The translations under genes were made by a program, and so were the position numbers. From Lachnospiraceae bacterium UBA2734 (lineage in GTDB: Bacteria; Bacillota; Clostridia; Lachnospirales; Lachnospiraceae): a DNA stretch of 11,253 nt. Below, in pieces: positions 1 to 6,164 of the stretch. The DNA lies in contig DEKA01000020.1 in NCBI GenBank assembly GCA_002353635.1, positions 24,811 to 36,063 of the forward strand, read 5' to 3'. The notes below the pieces were generated by a model. That model searched no databases. It saw nothing but the letters and a program-made list of their open reading frames with translations, and was not told the origin of the DNA. The first letter of the stretch is position 1. Each line of letters begins with the position of its first letter.

Positions 1-12
1 CGTGCCGTTCAT
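1..12 (-). CDS. Possible start of a further leftward gene (four codons only)
   Basis: On the minus strand an ATG at 12-10 is followed by three more sense codons (Met-Asn-Gly-Thr) before the window ends. An AGGTG Shine-Dalgarno-like sequence (complement of 21-25) sits 8 bases upstream of the ATG, a normal spacing. The start would be 28 bases past the prs stop, so it could be the next gene of a prs operon. Nothing can be said about its product. A chance ATG is a real possibility. Confidence 0.3.
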
Positions 13-40
13 AGGATAATCACCTGCAATAATTTGACGG

Positions 41-1267
41 TCAGAACTCCGTATCTCTGATCTCGATCAGCGCCAGTTCATCCGCCTCGTGGCGATTGTA
101 TCTGGCCAGAATCTCATGGATCTTGGAGGACGGTGTGCTGTAGTCCTGCACGCAGGCGTTGTGGTTGAAGAAGTCGATGATTGTCGCAATGTACTTGGAC
201 ATGTCCGCCTGACGGAACCACGCCCTTGTCTTCAGGCTCACCGGCTGGTAGGTGAGGTTCGTCGTCACGACGAGATCGAAGTCACCACACTCGTATGCCT
301 TATCGAAGGCCTCCAGACCATCCGTGAACAGACCAAATGTTGTGCACAGGAAGACGTGGCGGGCATGCAGAGCCTTCAGCTGCTTCGCTGTGTCGAGAAT
401 GGAGCCGCCTGATGAGATCATATCATCCATGACGATGACATCCTTGCCCTGGAGGTCTGTGCCGAGGAACTCGTGCGCGACGATCGGATTCTTGCCGTTC
501 ACAATGCGCGAGTAATCGCGGCGCTTGTAAAACATACCGGTGTCAGCACCCAAAACGTTTGCAAAATACACGGCGCGGTCAAGCGCTCCTTCATCCGGAC
601 TGATCACAACAAAGTGATCCTTGTCGAGCACGACATCCGGGAAAGTATCAATGATCGCCCGCAGGAACTGATAGGGCGAGATGAAGTTGTTGAAATCGGT
701 GAGCGGCGCAACGTTCTGAATTCTGGGATCATGTGCATCGAAAGTAATGAAATTCCCGATGCCGAGATCAACCAATTCCTTGAGCATCATAGAGCCGTCG
801 AGAGACTCTCTTCCTGCTCTCTTGTGCTGCCTTCCTTCATAAAGAAAAGGCATGATGACGGAGATGCGTGTGGCTTTGCCGTTGATCGCGGCGATGATGC
901 GCTTAAGGTCCTGAAAATGATCATCCGGCGACATGTGATTCACAAAACCGTTCATCTTGTAAGTGATGGAGTGGTTCGTCACATCCGTCAGAATGTAGAT
1001 ATCCTTTCCTCTTGCGGAGTCAAGAATGACACCCTTGCCCTCGCCTGAGCTGAAGCGGACAGCGTCGAACTTCATCCGGTAGTCGGAGCGCACATACCCT
1101 GTAAAAGCGGGATCGTTCTTGGCGATGTTGTTGTACTGCCTTCTGAAATTGACAAGATAATTGTTGACAGCAGCACCCAGCTCAACCGCAGAGGGCATGA
1201 CGACCAGTTCAAGCGGTGCAACGGGAATTCTTCTCTCCAGCTGCTGATGAAGTTCCAGTTCAGACAT
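41..1267 (-). CDS. prs: Ribose-phosphate pyrophosphokinase (PRPP synthetase), long divergent form
   Basis: Makes 5-phosphoribosyl-1-pyrophosphate from ribose 5-phosphate and ATP in the cytoplasm, feeding purine, pyrimidine, histidine, tryptophan and NAD synthesis. The C-terminal half carries the recognisable signature. A Lys-Arg-Arg triplet at residues 248-250 matches the catalytic flexible-loop KRR of PRPP synthetases. The PRPP-binding loop reads VIVMDDMISSGGSI, with the acidic pair at D281-D282. At 408 residues it is clearly longer than the roughly 315-residue classical enzyme, and the PRPP loop ends in Gly-Gly-Ser rather than the usual Thr-Ala-Gly-Thr type ending. I recall that long variants of this kind are common in Clostridia. 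The start at 1267 is supported by AAAGGAGT (complement of 1272-1279), 5 bases away from GGAG. It is divergent from der and is the only clear leftward gene. The family call is firm; the catalytic efficiency of this form is not known from sequence. Confidence 0.93.
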   Translation of the reverse strand: MSELELHQQLERRIPVAPLELVVMPSAVELGAAVNNYLVNFRRQYNNIAKNDPAFTGYVRSDYRMKFDAVRFSSGEGKGVILDSARGKDIYILTDVTNHSITYKMNGFVNHMSPDDHFQDLKRIIAAINGKATRISVIMPFLYEGRQHKRAGRESLDGSMMLKELVDLGIGNFITFDAHDPRIQNVAPLTDFNNFISPYQFLRAIIDTFPDVVLDKDHFVVISPDEGALDRAVYFANVLGADTGMFYKRRDYSRIVNGKNPIVAHEFLGTDLQGKDVIVMDDMISSGGSILDTAKQLKALHARHVFLCTTFGLFTDGLEAFDKAYECGDFDLVVTTNLTYQPVSLKTRAWFRQADMSKYIATIIDFFNHNACVQDYSTPSSKIHEILARYNRHEADELALIEIRDTEF

Positions 1268-1334
1268 GATGACTCCTTTCTTCTATCGGGATGACGGCAG
1301 TGGAAAAAGGACCGCTGACATAAACCCTGCGACC

Positions 1335-1363
1335 ATTTTATTAGCATCAACCTTCTTGCGCAA
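1335..1363 (-). promoter_or_regulatory. Candidate sigma-70 type promoter for prs
   Basis: Read on the minus strand: a -35-like TTGCGC (complement of 1358-1363), a 17-base spacer, and a -10-like TAAAAT (complement of 1335-1340). Transcription would start near 1328, giving a leader of about 60 bases. The -10 is good (5 of 6) and the -35 poor (3 of 6). The -35 lies inside a perfect 10-base palindrome, CTTGCGCAAG at 1355-1364, which could be an operator or chance. Confidence 0.45.
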
Positions 1364-1379
1364 GGGAAAATAGCCTGTT

Positions 1380-1408
1380 CTGCCAAAAGCACGCAGGTAT
1401 GATACAAT
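1380..1408 (+). promoter_or_regulatory. Candidate extended -10 promoter for der-plsY-gpsA
   Basis: TACAAT at 1403-1408 is preceded by TG at 1400-1401, forming an extended -10 element (TG-n-TACAAT). A partial -35, CTGCCA at 1380-1385, is exactly 17 bases upstream. Predicted transcription start is near 1415, about 70 bases before the der ATG. It is the best rightward promoter in the divergent region and would drive the der cluster. Confidence 0.55.
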
Positions 1409-1485
1409 ATTTTCGATTATGCAGTATTTCGTATTTCATCAGAACGGAACTTCAGTATGCCGACAACAGAAAGAGAGTAATTTGA

Positions 1486-2826
1486 ATGGGCACGAAGAGT
1501 AAACCGATCGTTGCGATCGTTGGCCGGCCGAACGTTGGCAAATCCACATTGTTCAACGCCATTGCCGGTGAAAAGATTTCTATTGTGGAGGATACGCCGG
1601 GGGTGACGCGGGACCGCATCTATGCGGACTGCAGCTGGCTGAACCACGATTTCACCCTCATCGATACGGGAGGAATTGAGCCGGATTCGAAGGATGTCAT
1701 TCTCTCTCAGATGAGAGAGCAGGCTCAGATCGCCATCGACATGGCGGACGTCATTATTTTTCTGGTAGACGTGAAGTCGGGTGTTCAGGACGCGGATGAG
1801 AAGGTCTGCAACATGCTGCGCAGAAGCGGCAAGCCCATCGTCCTGTGCGTGAACAAGGTGGACAAGCCGACGCAGCAGACGGCAGATGTCTACGAATTCT
1901 ATAATCTTGGCATCGGCGATCCTTTTCCCGTATCTGCACAGAACCGCCTGGGCCTTGGTGATATGCTCGAGGAGGTGGCACAGCATTTTCCGGAAGATAC
2001 AGGGGAGGAAGAGGACGATGACGCCGTGAAGGTCGCCATCATCGGCAAGCCCAATGTCGGCAAATCCTCCATTGTCAACCGTCTTATCGGCGAGAACCGC
2101 GTCATTGTCTCGGACATCGCAGGCACGACGAGAGATGCCGTCGATACGAGGGTCACACACAACGGGAAGGAATATGTTTTCATCGATACGGCGGGACTTC
2201 GCAGAAAGAACAAAGTTGATGAGCAACTTGAGCGGTTCATGATCATCCGCGCAGTGGCAGCCGTAGACCGCGCTGATATTGCGATCCTTGTCATCAATGC
2301 AGAAGATGGCGTCACAGAGCAGGACGCGAAGATCGCGGGCATCGCCCATGACCGCGGCAAGGCCATCATCATCGCCGTCAACAAGTGGGATGCGATCGAG
2401 AAGGACAACGGCTCCATCAAGAGATATACGGAGAAAATTCACCAGATTCTTTCATTTATTCCGTACGCGGAGATTCTCTTTATCTCTGCAAAGACGGGGC
2501 AGCGGCTGAACAAGCTCTACGACATGGTGGACCTCGTCTCTGCTAATCAGAACATGCGCGTGCAGACGGGCGTTCTCAATGAGATTATCAACGAGGCCGC
2601 GATTATGCAGCAGCCGCCGTCAGACAAGGGCAGGATGCTGCGGATCTTCTACGCGACGCAGGCATCGGTCAAGCCGCCGACGTTCATCCTTTTTGTGAAC
2701 TATAAGTACCTGATGCACTTCTCGTACCTGCGCTATCTGGAGAACCAGATCCGGCAGACATTCGGCTTCCAGGGAACGCCGCTGAAATTCATCGTCAGGG
2801 AGCGCAAGAGCGAGGACGGGAACTGA
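1486..2826 (+). CDS. der: Ribosome biogenesis GTPase Der (EngA)
   Basis: Essential tandem GTPase that acts in maturation of the 50S ribosomal subunit in the cytoplasm. Two G domains are visible. The first has G1 GRPNVGKST at 13-21, G3 DTGG at 60-63 and G4 NKVD at 123-126. The second has G1 GKPNVGKSS at 187-195, G3 DTAG at 234-237 and G4 NKWD at 299-302. They are joined by an acidic linker (EEEDDD at 174-179), and a C-terminal KH-like RNA-binding domain follows from about residue 355. Length (446 residues) is normal for the family. The ribosome binding site is weak: only a purine run (AGAAAGAGAG, about 1468-1477) precedes the ATG at 1486, but the conserved first G domain begins directly after this start. 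It heads the der-plsY-gpsA cluster common in Clostridia; plsY begins 78 bases after its stop. Confidence 0.97.
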   Translation: MGTKSKPIVAIVGRPNVGKSTLFNAIAGEKISIVEDTPGVTRDRIYADCSWLNHDFTLIDTGGIEPDSKDVILSQMREQAQIAIDMADVIIFLVDVKSGVQDADEKVCNMLRRSGKPIVLCVNKVDKPTQQTADVYEFYNLGIGDPFPVSAQNRLGLGDMLEEVAQHFPEDTGEEEDDDAVKVAIIGKPNVGKSSIVNRLIGENRVIVSDIAGTTRDAVDTRVTHNGKEYVFIDTAGLRRKNKVDEQLERFMIIRAVAAVDRADIAILVINAEDGVTEQDAKIAGIAHDRGKAIIIAVNKWDAIEKDNGSIKRYTEKIHQILSFIPYAEILFISAKTGQRLNKLYDMVDLVSANQNMRVQTGVLNEIINEAAIMQQPPSDKGRMLRIFYATQASVKPPTFILFVNYKYLMHFSYLRYLENQIRQTFGFQGTPLKFIVRERKSEDGN

Positions 2827-2904
2827 ATCTGCAGAGGTATGGCGGGGAGAAAAGATTCTGACCGCTATGCGGCAGAGCAATAAAGCCCAGGGGGAGGCTT
2901 CATT

Positions 2905-3561
2905 ATGTTGAGACTTGTGGCACTGGCAATAGGATATGCATTCGGACTGATTCAGGGCGCTTATATTATAGGGAAGATGCACGGCATCGATATCCGCGAA
3001 TACGGAAGCGGCAATGCGGGGACGACAAATGCCATGCGTGTTCTGGGCACGAAGGCAGGCATAACGGTGTTCTTCATCGATGCGCTCAAGTGCGTTGCGG
3101 CAATTGCGGTTGTCACGCTCCTTTTTGGCAATGCGCACCCGGAGATCAAGTATCTTCTCAAGGTATATACGCTCGCAGGCGTCGTGCTGGGACACGATTA
3201 TCCTTTGTATATGAAGTTTCGCGGCGGCAAGGGCGTCGCAGTGGCAACCGGTATGACGCTGGCCTTCCACTGGACTTTTCTGCCGATCGCCGTTATAGTT
3301 TTCTTTGTTCCGTTTTTACTGACACATTATGTATCTCTTGGATCTTTGTGCCTTTACAGTTCCTTCCTCATTGCGATGATCATTGAGGGCAGCATGGGAA
3401 TGTATGCGCCGGCATCGCAGGCGTCACTGATTGAAATGTACATCGTTTTCGGCCTTCTTGTATGTCTTACGTTTTATAAGCACAGAGCCAACATAGGGCG
3501 TCTGGTGCATGGAACGGAGAGAAAGACTTATATTGTCCATCACGAAAAGGACAGCCAATAA
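2905..3561 (+). CDS. plsY: Glycerol-3-phosphate acyltransferase PlsY (acyl-phosphate dependent)
   Basis: Integral membrane enzyme that transfers the acyl group from acyl-phosphate (made by PlsX) to sn-glycerol-3-phosphate, giving lysophosphatidic acid, the first committed step of phospholipid synthesis. Family motif 1, GSGNAGTTN, lies at residues 34-42. Motif 2 includes GHDYP at 96-100 and GGKG at 107-110, the glycerol-phosphate-binding loop. Several hydrophobic segments are visible (near 1-24, 52-72, 86-97, 113-135 and 145-180), consistent with a multi-span protein. The C-terminal tail is polar and basic. At 218 residues it is slightly longer than usual. The start is supported by GGGGGAGG at 2890-2897, 7 bases before the ATG. 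gpsA, which makes its substrate, follows after 107 bases. Confidence 0.96.
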   Translation: MLRLVALAIGYAFGLIQGAYIIGKMHGIDIREYGSGNAGTTNAMRVLGTKAGITVFFIDALKCVAAIAVVTLLFGNAHPEIKYLLKVYTLAGVVLGHDYPLYMKFRGGKGVAVATGMTLAFHWTFLPIAVIVFFVPFLLTHYVSLGSLCLYSSFLIAMIIEGSMGMYAPASQASLIEMYIVFGLLVCLTFYKHRANIGRLVHGTERKTYIVHHEKDSQ

Positions 3562-3585
3562 GGAACGGCGGATAAAAAATCCGTG

Positions 3586-3597
3586 TCCTGATCAGGA
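3586..3597. repeat. Perfect 12-base palindrome between plsY and gpsA
   Basis: TCCTGATCAGGA is a perfect palindrome about 70 bases ahead of the gpsA start, in the 107-base plsY-gpsA gap. It has no loop and no T-run behind it, so it does not look like a terminator. A protein-binding site is possible, but no known operator is recognised. Confidence 0.4.
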
Positions 3598-3668
3598 AGG
3601 ATGCTGCATAGTTCGCTACGCGATCAAAAGAGCACAGAATTAATTCGTATCATCGAAAGGACAGATGG

Positions 3669-4682
3669 ATGGCAGCGATAGGACTGATTGGCGCGGGCAG
3701 CTGGGGGAGTGCGCTCTCCTATGAGCTCGCCAATAACGGTCATCAGGTAAATGTCTGGTCAGTGGACGCAAAGGAAGTCTACATGATCAACAATTTTCAT
3801 GAGCAGATGGTGAAGCTTCCCGGAACAATTCTGCCGGAGAGCGTTAAGGCGACGGGCGATCTGGAGCCTGTCATCAGAGAGAGTGAAGTGCTGGTTCTGG
3901 CCGTCCCTTCTTCCTTTACAAGGGGAACCGCAAAGAAGATGGCTCCCTTTGTGCGGGATGGTCAGCTGATCATTTCTGTGGCAAAGGGCATCGAAGAGGG
4001 AACTCTCTTTACGCTCACCCAGATCATTGAGCAGGAGATTCCGCAGGCCAAGACGGCTGTTCTCTGCGGCCCTACACATGCGGAGGAGGTCGGAAAGGGA
4101 CTTCCTACGTGCATTGTGGCAGGTGCGAAGGAGGAGGAGACCGCACAGCTTGTGCAGAATCTCTTTATGAGCCCTGTGTTCAGAGTCTATACGAGCCCCG
4201 ATGTTCTTGGCATGCAGATCGGGGCTGCACTTAAAAATGTCGTCGCACTTGCGGCAGGCGTAGCCGATGGACTTGGCTACGGAGACAACACCAAGGCGGC
4301 GCTCATTACCAGAGGAATTGCCGAGATCACAAGGCTTGGTACGGCAGCAGGCGGCCGGGCGGAGACTTTTGCGGGCCTCACCGGAATTGGCGATCTGATC
4401 GTCACCTGCGCATCCATGCATTCACGCAACAGAAGGGCCGGCATTCTCATCGGACAGGGAAAAACACCGGACGAGGCGATGAGAGAGGTCAAACAGGTTG
4501 TGGAAGGAGTATATTCCGCGAAGGCGGCAAGGGAGATGGCAGAGCACTATGAGATAGAGACACCGATTATTGATGCGGTGTGCAGCGTGCTCTCCGGAGC
4601 CATGACGCCTCAGGCGGCAGTGGACAACCTGATGATGAGAGATAAAAAGGCGGAGGCGTTCAGCCTTCGCTGGGATGAATAG
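3669..4682 (+). CDS. gpsA: Glycerol-3-phosphate dehydrogenase [NAD(P)+]
   Basis: Reduces dihydroxyacetone phosphate to sn-glycerol-3-phosphate in the cytoplasm, supplying the acyl acceptor for PlsY. The N-terminal Rossmann fold shows GAGSWG at residues 8-13. GPTHAEEV begins at 134, a small variation on the usual GPSHAEEV. The catalytic lysine region GAALKN has its Lys at 189, followed by the conserved helix with NTKAALITRG and by GLTGIGDLIVTC. Length (337 residues) is typical. The ATG at 3669 is preceded by AAAGGA (3656-3661) with 7 bases between. An ATG at 3665 is in another frame and does not encode this protein. It lies downstream of plsY in the same direction, consistent with co-transcription, and is followed by tyrS after 85 bases. 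Confidence 0.97.
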   Translation: MAAIGLIGAGSWGSALSYELANNGHQVNVWSVDAKEVYMINNFHEQMVKLPGTILPESVKATGDLEPVIRESEVLVLAVPSSFTRGTAKKMAPFVRDGQLIISVAKGIEEGTLFTLTQIIEQEIPQAKTAVLCGPTHAEEVGKGLPTCIVAGAKEEETAQLVQNLFMSPVFRVYTSPDVLGMQIGAALKNVVALAAGVADGLGYGDNTKAALITRGIAEITRLGTAAGGRAETFAGLTGIGDLIVTCASMHSRNRRAGILIGQGKTPDEAMREVKQVVEGVYSAKAAREMAEHYEIETPIIDAVCSVLSGAMTPQAAVDNLMMRDKKAEAFSLRWDE

Positions 4683-4740
4683 TTTAGCACTCACCGGAAT
4701 TGCAATGCATTATGGAACAATTAAAGCTGCAGAGCTAAAC
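4682..4740 (+). other. Inverted repeat in the gpsA-tyrS gap
   Basis: GTTTAGC at 4682-4688, beginning with the last base of the gpsA stop, is the perfect complement of GCTAAAC at 4734-4740. They enclose a 45-base loop ending 27 bases before the tyrS ATG. No T-run follows, so it is not a convincing terminator. The 85-base gap is too short for a T-box leader, and no T-box consensus is present. Confidence 0.25.
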
Positions 4741-4767
4741 GGGTACTGCGATTAAAGAGGAAAATAG

Positions 4768-6006
4768 ATGAAATTAAGCGAAGAACTGCACGCAAGAGGT
4801 CTTCTTGCGCAGATGACAGATGAGAAAGAAATCAACGACCTGATCGACAATGGAAAAGCCACGTTTTACATCGGTTTCGATCCGACGGCAGACTCCCTGC
4901 ATGTTGGCCATTTCATGGCCCTTCTCCTGATGAAGAGACTGCAGATGGCGGGCAACAAGCCGATCGCTCTTGTCGGCGGCGGAACGGCCATGATCGGAGA
5001 CCCTTCCGGCAGATCCGACATGCGCAAAATGATGACGATCGAGACGATCGATCACAACGTCGAGTGCTTCAAGCGCCAGATGAGCCGCTTCATCGATTTC
5101 GGGCCAGGTAAGGCGCAGATCGTGAACAACGCGGACTGGCTGAGAAACCTGAATTTCCTGGATTTCATGAGAGACATAGGGCCTTGCTTCAGCGTCAACG
5201 AGATGCTCCGGGCACGCGCCTATGTCAACCGTATGCAGAACGGGCTCTCTTTTCTTGAGTTCTCCTACATGCTGATGCAGAGCTACGACTTCTACAGGCT
5301 CTTCCAGGACTACGGCTGCCAGATACAGTTCGGCGGCGATGATCAGTGGTCCAACATGCTGGGCGGCATTGATCTCATCAGAAAGAAGCTGAACAAGGAC
5401 GCATATGCGATGACCATCTGTCTTCTGCTCAAGCACGACGGCACGAAGATGGGGAAGACGAGCGGAGGAGCAGTATGGCTCGATCCGGACAAGACATCCC
5501 CGTACGATTTCTACCAGTACTGGAGAAATGTCGATGATGCAGATGTCCTCAAGTTCCTGCGCATGATGACCTTCCTTCCTCTCGAGCAGATCGATGAGAT
5601 GGACAAGTGGGAGGGAAGCCAGCTCAATGAGGCGAAGAGGATTCTTGCCAGAGAGCTCACGACTCTCGTGCACGGCGAAGACGAAGCAAAGAAGGCGGAG
5701 GCCGGTGCCAATGCGCTCTTTGGCGGCACGGGCGCTGTCGGAGAAGGCGGCAATGTCCCGGAGACAGAGCTCAAAGATGACGATTTCCAGGCGGACGGCA
5801 CGATCGATATCCTTGCCCTTCTTGTAAAGGGTGGCCTTGCTCCTTCAAGGGCAGAGGCGAGAAGAAATGTGCAGCAGGGCGGCGTCACTGCAGGAGATGA
5901 GAAAGTCACAGACCCGAAGAAGACCTACACAAAGGATGATCTGAAGGACGGGGTTCTCTTAAAGCGCGGCAAGAAGAAGTTCGTAAAAGCCGTTTACAGA
6001 GCCTGA
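4768..6006 (+). CDS. tyrS: Tyrosyl-tRNA synthetase
   Basis: Class I aminoacyl-tRNA synthetase that charges tRNA-Tyr in the cytoplasm. The substrate-binding stretch YIGFDPTADSLHVGH ends in the HIGH-type signature HVGH at residues 45-48. The KMSKS-type loop is KMGKT at 227-231. Between them lie conserved Tyr-recognition segments such as YMLMQSYDFY and GGDDQWSN. The C-terminal part from about residue 345 contains an S4-like RNA-binding domain (KGGLAPSRAEARR). Length (412 residues) is normal for bacterial TyrRS. AGAGG at 4756-4760 is 7 bases ahead of the ATG. It may read through from gpsA, since no promoter is evident in the gap. The strong hairpin at 6090-6129 probably ends the message or gates entry into ilvB. 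Confidence 0.97.
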   Translation: MKLSEELHARGLLAQMTDEKEINDLIDNGKATFYIGFDPTADSLHVGHFMALLLMKRLQMAGNKPIALVGGGTAMIGDPSGRSDMRKMMTIETIDHNVECFKRQMSRFIDFGPGKAQIVNNADWLRNLNFLDFMRDIGPCFSVNEMLRARAYVNRMQNGLSFLEFSYMLMQSYDFYRLFQDYGCQIQFGGDDQWSNMLGGIDLIRKKLNKDAYAMTICLLLKHDGTKMGKTSGGAVWLDPDKTSPYDFYQYWRNVDDADVLKFLRMMTFLPLEQIDEMDKWEGSQLNEAKRILARELTTLVHGEDEAKKAEAGANALFGGTGAVGEGGNVPETELKDDDFQADGTIDILALLVKGGLAPSRAEARRNVQQGGVTAGDEKVTDPKKTYTKDDLKDGVLLKRGKKKFVKAVYRA

Positions 6007-6068
6007 TGAGAAGATGTTCTGCACAGCTTAAATGTGCGGAAGTGAAAACGCAGATGAAAAGCGTGAAG

Positions 6069-6086
6069 AGAGACAAAGCGGTCTCT
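6069..6086 (+). other. Small hairpin in the ilvB leader
   Basis: AGAGAC (6069-6074) and GTCTCT (6081-6086) form a 6-base stem around AAAGCG. The loop region AAAGCGG (6075-6081) is also perfectly complementary to CCGCTTT at 6126-6132, the 3' foot of the large downstream hairpin, so the two folds could compete. Confidence 0.35.
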
Positions 6087-6089
6087 TTG

Positions 6090-6129
6090 GCGGTTCCGGG
6101 GAATCTTTATTGGGATTTCCCGGAACCGC
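6090..6129 (+). terminator. Very strong hairpin between tyrS and ilvB; terminator or attenuator
   Basis: An 11-base perfect GC-rich stem, GCGGTTCCGGG (6090-6100) against CCCGGAACCGC (6119-6129), is extended inward by a G-T pair and AATC/GATT, giving a 16-pair stem with an 8-base loop. Only a short T-rich tail follows (TTTAT from 6130), so termination strength is uncertain. It lies 84 bases after the tyrS stop and 22 bases before the ilvB Shine-Dalgarno. It can act as the tyrS terminator, as a conditional stop in front of ilvBN, or both. No convincing promoter was seen between it and ilvB. Confidence 0.6.
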
Positions 6130-6164
6130 TTTATACAAACTCTGTTTCAGGAAAGGAGAAGAGG

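Noticed and set aside
1417..2442. 341-codon open frame on the minus strand opposite der
   Set aside because: It lies antisense to both G domains of Der, has no family resemblance, and has no convincing ribosome binding site. Shadow of der.
6006..6164. 53-residue N-terminal extension of IlvB from the ATG overlapping the tyrS stop
   Set aside because: The extension would be encoded by the strong hairpin sequence, has no family match, and a good Shine-Dalgarno with family homology begins at 6165.
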